DNA from: Halopseudomonas salina
GTDB lineage: Bacteria > Pseudomonadota > Gammaproteobacteria > Pseudomonadales > Pseudomonadaceae
Length of the DNA: 64,000 nt
Direction: 5' to 3'
Assembly (NCBI RefSeq): GCF_008641105.1
Contig: NZ_VTTI01000001.1
Coordinates: 455,750-519,749 of the forward strand
Shown: in pieces, positions 1 through 10,617 of the stretch
How the letters are laid out: each line of letters starts with the position of its first letter
Position numbering within the stretch: the stretch's first letter is position 1
Made by a program: the position numbers and the translations under genes
The notes under the pieces: model-generated
Databases searched by the model: none
What the model was told of the DNA's origin: nothing
What the model saw: only the letters and a program-made list of their open reading frames with translations

Positions 1-330
1 GACTTGTCCGAAGACAGGAGTGAGCCGCGGGTTTTCATCAACCCCGATCTGGAACCTCTGACCGAGGACCTGGAAGAGATGCAGGAAGGCTGTCTGTCGG
101 TCCCCGGCTTCTATGAAACCGTCACCAGGCCGGAGCGAGTGCGAGTTCGCGCCCTGGGGCGTGATGGTGAACCCTTTGATGAGATTTGCGAGGGCTTGCT
201 TGCGGTGTGCATTCAACATGAATGTGACCACCTCAACGGCAAGTTGTTCGTCGACTATCTGTCCAACCTCAAGCGCGACCGGATTCGCAAGAAGCTGGAA
301 AAATTGCACAAGCAGCAGGCCAGTGCCTAA
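1..330 (+). CDS. def: Peptide deformylase, 5'-truncated
   Basis: Removes the N-formyl group from nascent proteins. The reading frame is open from the first base of the window, so the N-terminus, including metal motif 1, lies outside. The 109 visible residues carry motif 2 (EGCLSVP, residues 29-35, metal ligand Cys31) and motif 3 (QHECDHLNG, 72-80, ligands His73 and His77 with catalytic Glu74). The lysine/arginine-rich C-terminal helix is typical of gamma-proteobacterial Def. It precedes fmt, whose product adds the formyl group, but a strong hairpin terminator lies between them, so fmt may have its own start of transcription. Confidence 0.96.
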   Translation, partial: DLSEDRSEPRVFINPDLEPLTEDLEEMQEGCLSVPGFYETVTRPERVRVRALGRDGEPFDEICEGLLAVCIQHECDHLNGKLFVDYLSNLKRDRIRKKLEKLHKQQASA

Positions 331-351
331 GGTTTTGTTCGTAGATCCAAG

Positions 352-375
352 GGCTTGCTTCGGCAAGCCTTTTTG
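352..375 (+). terminator. Rho-independent terminator after def
   Basis: A 7-bp stem GGCTTGC/GCAAGCC closed by a TTCG tetraloop is followed at once by TTTTTG. It lies 22 bp after the def stop codon. It also argues against any fmt start upstream of 397. Confidence 0.85.
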
Positions 376-396
376 TTTGCCCGCAGCGGGAGCCGC

Positions 397-1350
397 ATGA
401 ACTCTTCAGATCTTCGCATCGTTTTCGCCGGTACACCGGAATTCGCCGCCGCCCACCTGCAAGCCATGCTTGATGCGGATCTCGACATTATCGCGGTGTA
501 TAGCCAGCCAGACCGGCCGGCAGGACGCGGCCAGAAACTTCAGGTCAGCGCGGTCAAGGAACTGGCGTTGCAACACGGCCTACCGGTGTATCAGCCGGCG
601 AGTCTGCGCGACCCTCTTGCACAACAGGAGCTGAGCACCCTGGCACCGGATCTGCTGGTAGTGGTGGCCTACGGCCTGATTCTTCCGCAGGCAGTTCTGG
701 ACACGCCACGCCTGGGCTGCATCAACAGTCATGCATCCCTGCTACCCCGCTGGCGCGGCGCCGCGCCCATTCAGCGGGCAATAGAGGCTGGGGACAGCGA
801 AAGCGGCGTGACCGTCATGCAAATGGAGGCGGGACTCGACACCGGTCCCATGCTGCTCAAGGTGATGACACCGATTTCGGATACTGACACCGGCGGCAGT
901 CTGCATGACCGTCTGGCCGAGCTGGGTCCGAAGGCCGTTATCCAGGCAATTGACCTGCTGGCCAAAGGCACTGCCAAGCCCGAATCACAGGATGACAGCC
1001 TGGCAACCTATGCCCACAAGCTGAATAAATCCGATGCCCGGATCGACTGGCAACGGCCCGCCATTGAGCTGGACCGAATGATCCGGGCCTTCAACCCCTG
1101 GCCACTGGCCCATGCCCTGTGGGAAGGCCAGACGCTGAAGGTGCTGGCAGCCAGCCCCACCGAGGATCATGGCGCGCCGGGTCGGATTCTCGAGTGCAGC
1201 AAGGCCGGGCTTCTGGTTGGTTGCGGTAGCGGTGCGCTGCGCCTTACCCGGTTACAGATCCCCGGCGGTAAGCCGCTGTCGTTCAGCGACCTGTATAACG
1301 CCCGCCGCGAACAGTTCGCCCCCGGCCTGCAACTGGGCAACGGCCAATGA
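397..1350 (+). CDS. fmt: Methionyl-tRNA formyltransferase
   Basis: Transfers a formyl group from 10-formyl-tetrahydrofolate to initiator Met-tRNA in the cytosol. The 317-residue length is normal for the family. Visible landmarks are the N-terminal FAGTPEFAA segment of the formyltransferase fold, the catalytic region [16 protein letters not shown] (about residues 109-124), the GLDTGPML segment, and a C-terminal tRNA-binding domain. The ATG at 397 is chosen because GGGAG lies just upstream and the in-frame TTG at 355 falls inside the def terminator. The stop overlaps the rsmB start (ATGA), implying translational coupling. Confidence 0.96.
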   Translation: MNSSDLRIVFAGTPEFAAAHLQAMLDADLDIIAVYSQPDRPAGRGQKLQVSAVKELALQHGLPVYQPASLRDPLAQQELSTLAPDLLVVVAYGLILPQAVLDTPRLGCINSHASLLPRWRGAAPIQRAIEAGDSESGVTVMQMEAGLDTGPMLLKVMTPISDTDTGGSLHDRLAELGPKAVIQAIDLLAKGTAKPESQDDSLATYAHKLNKSDARIDWQRPAIELDRMIRAFNPWPLAHALWEGQTLKVLAASPTEDHGAPGRILECSKAGLLVGCGSGALRLTRLQIPGGKPLSFSDLYNARREQFAPGLQLGNGQ

Positions 1351-2699
1351 GCCCGCGTCTGGCTGCGGCCAATGCACTGGCCACAGTAATGGCCGGCAAG
1401 GCCTCGCTGGGTACCAGTCTTCCCGCTCAGTTGCAGCACGTAAATGACCGTGACCAGGCCTTGGCCCAGGAATTGGCCTTTGGTACCGCACGTTGGTTCC
1501 AGCGTCTGGATGGTCTGGCAAATGCTCTGCTGGAAAAGCCGCTCAAGGCTGCAGACCGCGATCTGCACGCATTGCTTCTGGTAGGTCTGTACCAGTTGTT
1601 GTTCACCCGCATACCAGCCCACGCGGCGATCGACGAAACTGTCACCGCCGCCAAAGCTTTGAAGAAACCCTGGGCCAGGGGCATGCTGAATGCCGTTCTA
1701 CGCCGGGCGCAGCGAGAACATTCAGAGCTGTTCATCGCACTGGAGCGTGACCCTACCATTCGACTGTCCCACCCCCGCTGGTTACAAAAACGTCTCAAGC
1801 AAGCCTGGCCGGAGCACTGGGAGGCCATCTGTAACGCCAACAACGCGCACCCACCGATGACCCTGCGGGTGAACCAGAGTGTCATTGCTCGTCAGGCCTA
1901 TATGACCAAACTGGCAGAGACAGGCCTGCCGGCCCATGAGACCCCATTCAGCGACCAGGGTATTACCCTGGAGCAATCCTGCGACGTACACCGCCTGCCC
2001 GGTTTTGCAGAGGGGGAGGTGAGCGTGCAGGACGAAGCAGCGCAATTGGCTACACCCCTGTTGGATCTGGCTGCCGGGCAGCGCGTACTGGATGCCTGCT
2101 GCGCCCCCGGGGGCAAGACCTGCCATATTCTGGAACAGGAGCCGGACCTGATGGAGCTGGTTGCTCTGGATCTGGAGCCCAAAAGACTGGAACGGGTAAG
2201 CGACAACCTGCGGCGTCTCGGATTGCGCGCGCAACTCAAGGCGGCTGATGCCCGGGAGCTTGCAGCCTGGTGGGACAGCAAGCCGTTCCAGCGTATTCTG
2301 CTGGATGCCCCCTGTTCTGCCACGGGCGTGATTCGTCGCCATCCGGATATCAAACTGACTCGTCAGGCCGAAGACATACCGGCGTTGGCGGCGTTGCAGG
2401 GCGAATTGCTCGACGCGCTCTGGCAGACGCTGGATGTGGGCGGCATCCTGGTTTATGCCACCTGCTCGGTGTTACCCGAGGAAAACAGTCAGGTGATCGG
2501 CGCTTTCCTGGATCGACAACCCACTGCCAGGGAACTGCCTGTTGCAGGCCCCTACGGATTGGCGCAACCCCACGGTCGCCAATTGCTACCTGATAACACC
2601 TGCCATGATGGCTTCTACCTGGCCAAGCTGGTAAAAATGGGCGCCGACTCTGCAGTCACCGGCTACACTGCGCAAGACAAGGGGACGTCCGCAATATGA
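1347..2699 (+). CDS. rsmB: 16S rRNA m5C967 methyltransferase RsmB
   Basis: Methylates C967 of 16S rRNA using S-adenosylmethionine. The 450 residues comprise an N-terminal NusB-like RNA-binding domain (about 1-140) and a Rossmann methyltransferase domain with the SAM loop [10 protein letters not shown] (about 248-257). Two cysteines typical of RNA m5C enzymes occur in DAPCSATG (about 320) and [11 protein letters not shown] (about 370). The C-terminal tail of roughly 15 residues seems longer than in relatives I remember. The start overlaps the fmt stop by 4 bp and the stop overlaps the trkA start by 4 bp, so fmt-rsmB-trkA is one translationally coupled unit. Confidence 0.95.
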   Translation: MSPRLAAANALATVMAGKASLGTSLPAQLQHVNDRDQALAQELAFGTARWFQRLDGLANALLEKPLKAADRDLHALLLVGLYQLLFTRIPAHAAIDETVTAAKALKKPWARGMLNAVLRRAQREHSELFIALERDPTIRLSHPRWLQKRLKQAWPEHWEAICNANNAHPPMTLRVNQSVIARQAYMTKLAETGLPAHETPFSDQGITLEQSCDVHRLPGFAEGEVSVQDEAAQLATPLLDLAAGQRVLDACCAPGGKTCHILEQEPDLMELVALDLEPKRLERVSDNLRRLGLRAQLKAADARELAAWWDSKPFQRILLDAPCSATGVIRRHPDIKLTRQAEDIPALAALQGELLDALWQTLDVGGILVYATCSVLPEENSQVIGAFLDRQPTARELPVAGPYGLAQPHGRQLLPDNTCHDGFYLAKLVKMGADSAVTGYTAQDKGTSAI

Positions 2700-4069
2700 A
2701 GATCATCATTCTCGGCGCCGGCCAGGTGGGTGGCAGTCTGGCTGCCGAGCTGGCCAGCGAAGCCAACGACATCACTGTGATCGACACCGACAGCACCCGC
2801 CTGCGCGAATTGGGTGACCGCCTGGATATCCGTACCGTGGTGGGCCGCGGGTCGTTCCCGACCGTTCTGCGCCAGGCCGGCGCGGATGATGCCGACATGC
2901 TCATCGCGGTCACCAGCAGTGATGAAACCAACATGATTGCTTGCCAGGTCGCCTACACCCTGTTTCGCACCCCGACAAAAATTGCCCGCATACGCGAGTC
3001 CGCTTATCTGACTCGCGGTGGCCTCTTTCATAACGAATCGATACCTATTGATGTACTGATCAGCCCGGAACAGGCCGTCACCACCTATGTGAAACGCCTT
3101 ATCGAACATCCAGGCGCCCTGCAGGTACTGGATTTCGCCGAGGGCAAGGTTCAGTTGGTGGCGGTGCGTGCCTACTATGGCGGCCCCCTGGTTGGTCAGG
3201 AACTGCGCTTTTTGCGCCAGCACATGCCCGGTGTGGATACCCGGGTCGCGGCAATATTCCGCAAGGATCGGCCAATCATCCCCCGTGGCGACACCATTAT
3301 CGAAGCTGACGACGAGGTGTTCTTTCTCGCCGCGACCCACGACATACGCGCGGTGATGAGCGAACTGCGACGCCTGGAGAAGAACTACAAGCGGGTGCTT
3401 ATCGCCGGCGGCGGCAACATCGGCGAACGCCTGGCTGAAGCGATCGAGAATCGCTACCAGGTGCGTATTATTGAAAAGAACAAGTCGCGGGCCGACTATC
3501 TGTCGCAGAATCTGGACAAGACCGTCGTCCTGCACGGCAGTGCTTCGGACAAGGAATTGCTGCTCGAAGAAAATATCAAGGACGTGGATATATTCTGCGC
3601 CCTGACCAACGATGACGAAGCCAATATCATGTCTTCCATGTTGGCCAAGCGACTGGGCGCACGCAAGGTGATGGCTCTGATCAATAATCCCGCCTATGTA
3701 GATCTGGTCCAGGGCGGCGAGATCGATATCGCCATCTCGCCGTCCCAGGCAACGATCGGCACGCTGCTGACCCATGTGCGGCGTGGGGATATTGTCAACG
3801 TCTACTCGCTGCGCCGCGGTGCCGCCGAGGCAATCGAAGCTGTGGCACACGGCGACTCCCGCTCCTCAAAAGTCGTCGGCAAGATGATCGGTGAGATCGA
3901 CCTGCCGCCGGGTACGACCATCGGCGCGGTAGTGCGCGGCGAGGAAGTTCTCATTGCCCACGACAACACCCTGATCGAGTCCGAGGATCATGTGATTCTG
4001 TTTGTGATCGACAAGAGACATATCCGCGACGTCGAGCGCCTGTTCCAGGTCGGCCTGACCTTTTTCTGA
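2696..4069 (+). CDS. trkA: Trk potassium uptake regulatory subunit TrkA
   Basis: Peripheral NAD(H)-binding subunit that gates the TrkH potassium channel at the inner membrane. The 457 residues show the duplicated RCK layout of TrkA: a first nucleotide-binding loop [11 protein letters not shown] (about 6-16), an RCK-C domain, a second loop [13 protein letters not shown] near residue 239, and a second RCK-C domain to the end. The partner trkH follows 36 bp downstream on the same strand, consistent with co-transcription. Confidence 0.96.
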   Translation: MKIIILGAGQVGGSLAAELASEANDITVIDTDSTRLRELGDRLDIRTVVGRGSFPTVLRQAGADDADMLIAVTSSDETNMIACQVAYTLFRTPTKIARIRESAYLTRGGLFHNESIPIDVLISPEQAVTTYVKRLIEHPGALQVLDFAEGKVQLVAVRAYYGGPLVGQELRFLRQHMPGVDTRVAAIFRKDRPIIPRGDTIIEADDEVFFLAATHDIRAVMSELRRLEKNYKRVLIAGGGNIGERLAEAIENRYQVRIIEKNKSRADYLSQNLDKTVVLHGSASDKELLLEENIKDVDIFCALTNDDEANIMSSMLAKRLGARKVMALINNPAYVDLVQGGEIDIAISPSQATIGTLLTHVRRGDIVNVYSLRRGAAEAIEAVAHGDSRSSKVVGKMIGEIDLPPGTTIGAVVRGEEVLIAHDNTLIESEDHVILFVIDKRHIRDVERLFQVGLTFF

Positions 4070-4105
4070 TGACTCCCCTGACTCCGACTCGCAGGTAAAC
4101 GCCGC

Positions 4106-5554
4106 ATGCAGTACACCCAGATCCAGCGCATTCTCGGCATACTGCTCATGCTGTTTTCCACCAGCATGCTGCCGGCGGCGGCGGTCGGCCTGTATTACGG
4201 CGAACAGGCGCTAGAGGCCTTCGTCGTGGCATTTGCGATCACTGCGTTAGCTGGTCTGCTGATATGGATACCCGCACGTCATCAGCGCAATGAACTGCGC
4301 ATCCGGGATGGCTACTTGATTGTGGTGATGTTCTGGCTGGTTCTGGGGTTGTTCGGGGCAGTGCCGCTGTATTTGCTCGAAATGCCGGAACTGACCATTG
4401 CCGACTCGGTGTTTGAATCCTTCTCGGGGCTAACCACCACCGGGGCCACCGTTATCACTGGCCTGGATACGCTACCGCGCTCGCTCTTGTTCTACCGTCA
4501 GCAACTTCAGTGGTTCGGAGGCATGGGGATCATCGTGCTGGCCGTGGCCATACTGCCGATGCTCGGGGTTGGCGGCATGCAACTGTATCGCGCTGAAATG
4601 CCCGGACCGCTAAAGGAGAACAAGCTCACGCCGCGGATTGCCGAGACAGCGAAAGTACTCTGGTACATCTACGCCGGCCTGACACTAGCCTGCGCTCTGG
4701 CCTACTGGGCCGCAGGTATGACGTTGTTTGATGCGGTGAGCCACGCTTTTTCGACAGTAGCCATCGGCGGCTTCTCGACTCATGACGCGAGCATTGGTTA
4801 CTTCGACAGTGCCCTGATCGAATTCATCTGTATCGTCTTCATGTTCATCTCCGGGATCAACTTTGCACTGCATTTCCTTGCTTGGCGGTTCCGCTCGATT
4901 GCCAACTATTGGCTCGATCCGGAATGCCGGGCCTATGTGCTGATTCTTGGCGCGCTCTTTATTGCCTGCTGCGTGGTGCTGATCCACTTTCAGACCTACG
5001 ACATCTGGACGTCGATCCGCTTTGCCGCCTTCCAGACGGTATCGATAGCGACCACCACAGGCTTCGGGGTGACTGACTTTTCCGCCTGGCCAACGGTTCT
5101 GCCTTTCCTGCTGCTCTATGCAAGCTTTATCGGTGCCAGTGCCGGCTCGACTGGTGGCGGGATGAAGGTGATTCGCGTGCTACTGCTCTACAAACAGGGC
5201 ACCCGAGAGACCAAGAAGCTGATCCACCCCCACGGGGTCTTTCCGGTCAAACTCGGCAACAAGCCCGTACCCGACCGGGTCGTGGAAGCGGTCTGGGGGT
5301 TCTGTGCCGTTTATGTGTTCGCGTTTGCGGTGCTGTTTCTGATTCTACTGAGCACCGGGCTGGATTTTGTTACCGCCTTTTCGGCCCTGGCAGCCTGCAT
5401 GAATAACCTGGGCCCGGGTCTTGGCGAGGTTTCAACCCACTACGGTGAGTTGAGCGCTACGGTGAAATGGATTCTCAGCTTTGCCATGCTACTCGGGCGT
5501 CTTGAAGTGTTTACCCTGCTGGTCCTGTTTACTCCGATGTTCTGGGCCCGTTGA
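4106..5554 (+). CDS. trkH: Trk/Ktr-type potassium transporter TrkH
   Basis: Inner-membrane pore subunit for K+ uptake, worked by TrkA. The 482-residue protein is strongly hydrophobic with about ten membrane segments and four pore-loop filter regions. Filter-like glycines are seen in SGLTTTGATVITG, FSTVAIGGFST, TTTGFGVTDF and NNLGPGLGEV, as in the TrkH/TrkG family. The intracellular-gate type motif GASAGSTGGGMK is present. It is the last gene of the leftmost plus-strand operon and meets the PilZ gene tail to tail with a 13-bp gap. Confidence 0.95.
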   Translation: MQYTQIQRILGILLMLFSTSMLPAAAVGLYYGEQALEAFVVAFAITALAGLLIWIPARHQRNELRIRDGYLIVVMFWLVLGLFGAVPLYLLEMPELTIADSVFESFSGLTTTGATVITGLDTLPRSLLFYRQQLQWFGGMGIIVLAVAILPMLGVGGMQLYRAEMPGPLKENKLTPRIAETAKVLWYIYAGLTLACALAYWAAGMTLFDAVSHAFSTVAIGGFSTHDASIGYFDSALIEFICIVFMFISGINFALHFLAWRFRSIANYWLDPECRAYVLILGALFIACCVVLIHFQTYDIWTSIRFAAFQTVSIATTTGFGVTDFSAWPTVLPFLLLYASFIGASAGSTGGGMKVIRVLLLYKQGTRETKKLIHPHGVFPVKLGNKPVPDRVVEAVWGFCAVYVFAFAVLFLILLSTGLDFVTAFSALAACMNNLGPGLGEVSTHYGELSATVKWILSFAMLLGRLEVFTLLVLFTPMFWAR

Positions 5555-5559
5555 AACAG

Positions 5560-5579
5560 GAGGACCATCACAGGTCCTC
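5560..5579. terminator. Possible weak bidirectional terminator trkH/PilZ gene
   Basis: A perfect 7-bp inverted repeat GAGGACC/GGTCCTC with a 6-nt loop lies between the convergent trkH and PilZ genes and overlaps the PilZ stop codon. There is no good T-run on either side, so termination is only a suggestion. Confidence 0.35.
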
Positions 5580-5846
5580 TTCATCATCCACAAATGCCAG
5601 ACCGGCACCTTCGCCGGCAATACGGCGCTGGATGATCATCTTCAGGATCGGGGCCTCGATGGGCATATCCTGCACCTGACCCTCAACGATGGTGCCTGCG
5701 GCCAGAGCGGCAAGGTCCGGATTTTCAACGAACACACCACCATCTGAAAGATCCCGGGTCTGTCCGTACACATCACCGATGTCCGGATGGCTTATCCGGA
5801 TTCTGCATTTCATCGGGGTACGCGGGTGCTGCCGCTGATTTGACAT
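5568..5846 (-). CDS. PilZ-domain protein (single-domain c-di-GMP receptor)
   Basis: A 92-residue protein that is almost entirely a PilZ domain. The c-di-GMP-binding signature is complete: RQHPR (residues 5-9, RxxxR) and DLSDGG (32-37, DxSxxG), followed by beta-strands ending in an acidic tail. Such stand-alone PilZ proteins bind cyclic di-GMP and pass the signal to a partner, often affecting motility or surface behaviour; the partner here is unknown. A PilZ gene at this place, next to the lipid A acyltransferase, matches what I recall of P. aeruginosa PA0012, so it belongs to the conserved backbone. Confidence 0.85.
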   Translation of the reverse strand: MSNQRQHPRTPMKCRIRISHPDIGDVYGQTRDLSDGGVFVENPDLAALAAGTIVEGQVQDMPIEAPILKMIIQRRIAGEGAGLAFVDDEEDL

Positions 5847-5874
5847 GTTCTAATCCTGTCTTATGACTGCAAGG

Positions 5875-6762
5875 TCAGTACCATTTTTTCTCACCCGGCG
5901 GGCGTTTCTTGAAACGCTTCATGCTCCACATGTACTGGCTGGGCCAGCGCCGCACATAGCTCTCAATCATTGCGCTCATGCAGGCAGTCGCCTCGGTGAC
6001 ATCGCTACTGTAAAGGGCATCGGGCGCGGCTTCCACAATCACTTTGAACCCGCGGCCACCGGGCAGGCGCACACAGTGCATGAACAGAGCCTGTGCATCG
6101 CCACCCCGCAGGAGATTGGGAACGAATTTGCTGGTTAGCGCAGACACCGCAAAAAAGGGCACAAACTCGCCGCTCTTAACCGCAGGTTCAGGATCGGCTG
6201 GAATGCCCACCACACCGCCACGGCGCACCTCCCGCATGATCATCGCGATGCCTTCCCGTGTCGAGGGCGCTACCCGATTACCCAGTTGCGCGCGCTGACT
6301 GCGCAACAGCTCGTCCACAGCGGGCTGTTTGGGGGGTCGAAAGAAGATGACCGGTGAGCATTGCGAACAAAACCAGTGATTGAGCACTTCCCAGTTGCCC
6401 AGGTGGCTGGTGATAGCCACTACCGCTTTGCCCGCCTCGAGCGCTCCATGCAGCAATTGAGCGCCTTCCACTTCGGTCACCAGCCTGACAGTGCGCTCGG
6501 GCTTCCACATCCAGGCGCAGGCGCTTTCAGCGAAGCTGCGGCCTGTATCCAGCAGAGTTTGGCGTATCAACTGTTGGCGGTCGGTTTCAGCCATTTCCGG
6601 CATGCAGTGGGTCAAATTGATGCGCACCACCTCTTTCGAGCGATTGGGGAGCTTCCACAGCAGCCATCCGGCTGCGGCGCCCAGGCCCTGAGCCAGCTTG
6701 AATGGCAGCAGGGAAAACAACCTGAGAAAACCAACGATGATTGCGCCCTTGAACCGCTCCAC
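5875..6762 (-). CDS. LpxL/HtrB-type lipid A acyltransferase
   Basis: Inner-membrane enzyme expected to add a secondary (lauroyl-type) acyl chain to lipid A. It has one N-terminal membrane-associated segment (IIVGFLRLFSLLPF) and the catalytic HX4E motif SHLGNWE (His120, Glu125 in this numbering), with conserved segments FFRPPK and GIPADPEP. The frame is open further upstream and would run into tag, but GTG at 6762 is preferred: it has an upstream GCGAGGT ribosome site and gives 295 residues, the usual family length. Which acyl position it modifies cannot be told; P. aeruginosa PA0011 is the positional counterpart. Confidence 0.85.
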   Translation of the reverse strand: MERFKGAIIVGFLRLFSLLPFKLAQGLGAAAGWLLWKLPNRSKEVVRINLTHCMPEMAETDRQQLIRQTLLDTGRSFAESACAWMWKPERTVRLVTEVEGAQLLHGALEAGKAVVAITSHLGNWEVLNHWFCSQCSPVIFFRPPKQPAVDELLRSQRAQLGNRVAPSTREGIAMIMREVRRGGVVGIPADPEPAVKSGEFVPFFAVSALTSKFVPNLLRGGDAQALFMHCVRLPGGRGFKVIVEAAPDALYSSDVTEATACMSAMIESYVRRWPSQYMWSMKRFKKRPPGEKKWY

Positions 6763-6866
6763 AGATACCTCGCTTGAGAGAAAATTGTATTGTAGCCGCA
6801 TAAACCTGAAGGCAATAAGCACCTGAGTCCGCTTTGCAGGCGAACAGGGCCAGCGCCCGGTGGGTT

Positions 6867-7463
6867 TCAGGCCCCGGCCAGCTCGCAATAACGGAAGCAA
6901 TCCCTGGTGTGGTCCATCACCATGCCGGTGGCCTGCATAAAGGCATAACAGATAGTTGGCCCGACAAAGGTGAAGCCGGCCCGCTTCAATGCCTTGCTCA
7001 TCGCCTGAGCCTGATCGGTCGTTACCGGCACCTCACTGATATTGGCAAACGCGTTGATTCGAGGTGCGCCGCCAACAAAAGCCCAAAGCCATTCACCCGG
7101 GTCGGTCTGTTCGGCAAGCCGCAACCAGGCCTGGGCATTCTGCCGTGCACCCCGAACTTTCAGGCGGTTGCGGATGATCCCCGGATCTTCAAGTAGCTCA
7201 AGCAGGTCATCTTCACTCTGTTGCGCCATGAACTGGGGGTCGAACCCCTGGTACACCTGACGGTAGCGGTCGCGCTTTTTCAGCACGGTGATCCATGACA
7301 GACCGGCCTGAAAACCATCAAGCAGCAGTTTTTCGAACAGCCGCTGGGCGTCGTACTCCGGCACGCCCCATTCCGCGTCATGGTAACGCTGGTATATCGG
7401 GTCATCCGAGCACCATGCGCATCGGTGTTGCACCGCTCTGGTGGGCGCTTTTTCTGAATTCAT
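6867..7463 (-). CDS. tag: DNA-3-methyladenine glycosylase I
   Basis: Excises 3-methyladenine from alkylated DNA to begin base-excision repair. The 198 residues start with the zinc-containing segment RCAWCSDDPIYQRYHDAEWG and end with DHTRDCFRYCE; the Cys/His pairs match the zinc ligands of E. coli Tag. The central helix-hairpin-helix region (GFQAGLSWITVLKKR) is also typical. ATG at 7463 is chosen because GGGAG stands 6-7 bases upstream; the frame stays open into glyQ on the other strand but that part is not coding. It is divergent from glyQ. Confidence 0.93.
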   Translation of the reverse strand: MNSEKAPTRAVQHRCAWCSDDPIYQRYHDAEWGVPEYDAQRLFEKLLLDGFQAGLSWITVLKKRDRYRQVYQGFDPQFMAQQSEDDLLELLEDPGIIRNRLKVRGARQNAQAWLRLAEQTDPGEWLWAFVGGAPRINAFANISEVPVTTDQAQAMSKALKRAGFTFVGPTICYAFMQATGMVMDHTRDCFRYCELAGA

Positions 7464-7553
7464 ACTCACTCCCTGGGCTTGCAACACGTGGTCAGACAGT
7501 GAAGTTACGCCACGCGGCGGCTGCACTCCTGTATGTACAGGCCCGTCTGATTG

Positions 7554-7559
7554 TATACT
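7554..7559 (+). promoter_or_regulatory. Probable glyQS promoter -10
   Basis: TATACT stands 37 bp upstream of the glyQ GTG in the divergent tag-glyQ gap. No convincing -35 hexamer is seen at the normal distance, so only the -10 is proposed. Confidence 0.4.
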
Positions 7560-7595
7560 GCGCCCTTTCTTAAAATGCCAAATCGGACAGACAAC

Positions 7596-8543
7596 GTGAC
7601 TCAGACCAACCCAGCCACCCAAAGCTTCCAAGGATTGATCCTTGCCCTGCAAAGTTACTGGGCCGAAAAGGGCTGTGTACTGCTCCAGCCCTACGATATG
7701 GAAATGGGTGCCGGCACCTTCCACACGGCCACCTTCCTGCGTGCGATCGGCCCCGAAGCCTGGCACGCCGCCTACGTCCAGCCAAGCCGTCGTCCAGGTG
7801 ACGGGCGCTATGGCGAAAACCCCAATCGCCTGCAGCATTATTACCAGTTCCAGGTCGTGCTCAAGCCCAATCCGGCTGATATGCAGGAGCTGTATCTGGA
7901 CTCGCTGAATCATATCGGCATCGACACCAGCGTACATGACGTGCGCTTTGTCGAGGACAACTGGGAGTCGCCAACGCTGGGCGCCTGGGGCCTGGGCTGG
8001 GAGGTATGGCTGAACGGCATGGAAGTGACCCAGTTCACTTATTTCCAGCAAGTGGGTGGTGTCGAGTGCTATCCGGTTACCGGCGAGATCACCTACGGTC
8101 TGGAACGTCTGGCAATGTACCTGCAGGGCGTAGACTCGGTGTACGACCTGGTGTATTCCGATGGTCCCTTCGGCAAGGTGACCTACGGCGACGTGTTCCA
8201 CCAGAACGAAGTGGAGCAATCGACCTACAACTTCGAGCACGCCAACGTCGAAAAGTTGCTCGAACTGTTCGACTTCTACGAGAGCGAGGCCAATCGCCTG
8301 ATGGCCGCCGAACTGCCGCTGCCAGCCTATGAAATGGTGATCAAGGCTTCACACACCTTCAATCTGCTCGACGCCCGCCGCGCCATTTCGGTGACCGAGC
8401 GTCAGCGTTACATCCTGCGCGTGCGTACGTTGTCACGCGCCATTGCCCAGAGCTATCTGATGGCCAGGGCGCGTCTGGGCTTTCCAATGGCGACGGCGGA
8501 ACTGCGCGATGAAGTACTGGCCAAATTGAAGGAGGCCGAATAA
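7596..8543 (+). CDS. glyQ: Glycyl-tRNA synthetase alpha subunit
   Basis: Catalytic class II subunit of the (alpha-beta)2 glycyl-tRNA synthetase. The sequence holds the family blocks [43 protein letters not shown] and [17 protein letters not shown] at 7596 gives 315 residues, which is the length I recall for pseudomonad GlyQ and aligns with its N-terminus; an in-frame ATG at 7575 would add 7 residues. The stop overlaps the glyS start (TAATG), so the two subunits are translationally coupled. Confidence 0.95.
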   Translation: MTQTNPATQSFQGLILALQSYWAEKGCVLLQPYDMEMGAGTFHTATFLRAIGPEAWHAAYVQPSRRPGDGRYGENPNRLQHYYQFQVVLKPNPADMQELYLDSLNHIGIDTSVHDVRFVEDNWESPTLGAWGLGWEVWLNGMEVTQFTYFQQVGGVECYPVTGEITYGLERLAMYLQGVDSVYDLVYSDGPFGKVTYGDVFHQNEVEQSTYNFEHANVEKLLELFDFYESEANRLMAAELPLPAYEMVIKASHTFNLLDARRAISVTERQRYILRVRTLSRAIAQSYLMARARLGFPMATAELRDEVLAKLKEAE

Positions 8544-10597
8544 TGCAGCAGGATTTTCTGGTTGAACTGGGCACCGAAGAGCTGCCCCCAAAATCCCTCA
8601 AGCGACTGGCCGAAGCGTTTCTGAGTGGTGTCGAAAAGGGTCTGCAGGACGCTGGGCTTGGCTATAGTGCAGCACGCTATTACGCTGCGCCCCGGCGCCT
8701 GGCAATACTGGTGGACGCACTCGAGACCCAACAGCCTGATCGCAACAATCAGATGGATGGCCCACCGCTACAGGCCGCCTTTGACGCGGAAGGTAAACCA
8801 ACCAAGGCCGCGGAAGGCTTTGCCCGCAAGTGCGGAGTTGCGGTATCCGACCTTGATAGCAGCGGTCCCAAACTGCGTTACGTTCAGAGCATTCCAGGCC
8901 AGGCTGCCGCCCAGCTACTGCCGGGCATCGTCGACAGTGCCCTGGCTGCGCTGCCGATTCCCAAGCGTATGCGCTGGGGCGCTCGCAAGACCGAATTTGT
9001 CCGTCCTACCCAGTGGCTGGTCATGCTCCAGGGGGACTCGATCGTCCCCGGCGAGATTCTTTCCCAGACCGCTGATCGCAGCTCGCGGGGGCATCGCTTC
9101 CATCATCCCGATCAAGTACGCATCAGCACGCCGGCAAGCTATGTTGAACAGATGCGTGACGCCCACGTGATTGCCGATTTTGCCGAACGCCGGGAAATGA
9201 TTCGGGCACGTGTTAATGAGCTGGCGGCTGCAGAGCAGGGCACGGCAATCATGCCTGACGATCTGCTCGATGAGGTCACCGCACTGGTGGAATGGCCCGT
9301 GCCTCTGGTATGCAGTTTCGAGGAGCGCTTCCTTGACGTTCCCCAGGAAGCGCTGATCTCGACCATGCAGGACAACCAGAAGTATTTCTGCCTGCTGGAT
9401 AACGCTGGCAAGCTGCTGCCACGTTTTATTACCGTGGCGAACATCGAGAGTAAGGACCCGGCGCAAATCATTTCCGGTAATGAAAAGGTCGTGCGTCCAC
9501 GCCTGACCGATGCCGAGTTCTTTTTTCGCCAGGACAAGAAGAACCCACTGGCTGAGCGCAATACGCAGCTTGCCAATGTCGTTTTCCAGGCCCAGCTCGG
9601 CAGCGTATTCGACAAGGCCCAGCGGGTCTCGGCACTGGCAGAGTACATCGCAGCACAGATTGGCGGCGACGCTGGCCGTGCAGGGCGCGCGGGCCTGCTG
9701 AGCAAGTGTGATCTGGCAACAGAAATGGTCGGTGAGTTTCCAGAGCTTCAGGGCATTGCCGGGTATTACTACGCATTGCATGACGGCGAGCCCGAAGACG
9801 TAGCGCTGGCGCTAAATGAACAATACATGCCCCGTGGCGCAGGCGCCGAGTTGCCAACTACCCTTACCGGCGCTGCCGTTGCACTGGCAGACAAGCTGGA
9901 TACCCTGGTCGGCATTTTTGGTATCGGTATGCTGCCCACCGGCAGCAAGGACCCTTACGCCCTGCGCAGGGCCGCGCTGGGTGTGTTGCGGATTCTGATC
10001 GAGAAACGCCTGGAGCTGGACCTGATTGCCACCATCACCGTAGCTGTTGAGCAATATGCTTCGCAGATCAAGACCACACCGGACCTTGGCGCACAGGTGC
10101 AGGAATTTGTGTTTGATCGTCTGCGTGCCCGCTATGAGGATGAGGGGATTGATGTTGCGGTGTATCAATCCGTAAGGGCAGTAGCCCCCGCCTCGCCGCT
10201 GGATTTTGATCAACGTGTTCAGGCTGTGCAGCATTTCCGCCGCCTGCCGGAAGCCGAGGCTCTAGCCGCTGCCAACAAGCGGGTTTCCAACCTGCTCAGC
10301 AAGGCAGGAACGGAGGTCAGCACTGACATCAATCAGACATTGCTCACCGAGCCAGCCGAGCAGACACTCGCCAAGGCGATAGTCGAAGCCGAAGAGCGTG
10401 TTGCACCCCTGGCCACGGAAAGACGTTACAGCGACGCCCTGGAGCGTCTGGCATCATTGCGAGGCCCAGTCGACGGCTTCTTTGAACAGGTGCTGGTGAA
10501 CGCGGATGACGAGCAGCTAAAAGCCAATCGCTACGCCTTGCTGGCCAAGCTCCGTGGGCTGTTTCTTGGTGTCGCTGATATCTCGTTGTTGAGCTGA
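8543..10597 (+). CDS. glyS: Glycyl-tRNA synthetase beta subunit
   Basis: Large tRNA-binding subunit of heterotetrameric glycyl-tRNA synthetase, 684 residues, which is the normal size. The N-terminal block [15 protein letters not shown], the central [16 protein letters not shown] segment, and an HD-like region ([20 protein letters not shown]) followed by a C-terminal anticodon-binding domain are all recognisable. It overlaps glyQ by one base and is followed closely by gmhB. Confidence 0.96.
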   Translation: MQQDFLVELGTEELPPKSLKRLAEAFLSGVEKGLQDAGLGYSAARYYAAPRRLAILVDALETQQPDRNNQMDGPPLQAAFDAEGKPTKAAEGFARKCGVAVSDLDSSGPKLRYVQSIPGQAAAQLLPGIVDSALAALPIPKRMRWGARKTEFVRPTQWLVMLQGDSIVPGEILSQTADRSSRGHRFHHPDQVRISTPASYVEQMRDAHVIADFAERREMIRARVNELAAAEQGTAIMPDDLLDEVTALVEWPVPLVCSFEERFLDVPQEALISTMQDNQKYFCLLDNAGKLLPRFITVANIESKDPAQIISGNEKVVRPRLTDAEFFFRQDKKNPLAERNTQLANVVFQAQLGSVFDKAQRVSALAEYIAAQIGGDAGRAGRAGLLSKCDLATEMVGEFPELQGIAGYYYALHDGEPEDVALALNEQYMPRGAGAELPTTLTGAAVALADKLDTLVGIFGIGMLPTGSKDPYALRRAALGVLRILIEKRLELDLIATITVAVEQYASQIKTTPDLGAQVQEFVFDRLRARYEDEGIDVAVYQSVRAVAPASPLDFDQRVQAVQHFRRLPEAEALAAANKRVSNLLSKAGTEVSTDINQTLLTEPAEQTLAKAIVEAEERVAPLATERRYSDALERLASLRGPVDGFFEQVLVNADDEQLKANRYALLAKLRGLFLGVADISLLS

Positions 10598-10617
10598 TGG
10601 CTGGAGCGGGCAAGGGC

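Noticed and set aside
355..396. Longer N-terminus for fmt
   Set aside because: The in-frame TTG lies inside the def terminator hairpin, and ATG 397 matches the family start.
7464..8240. Long open frame extending tag upstream across glyQ
   Set aside because: It is antisense to glyQ, whose protein is fully conserved; the tag domain begins at 7463.
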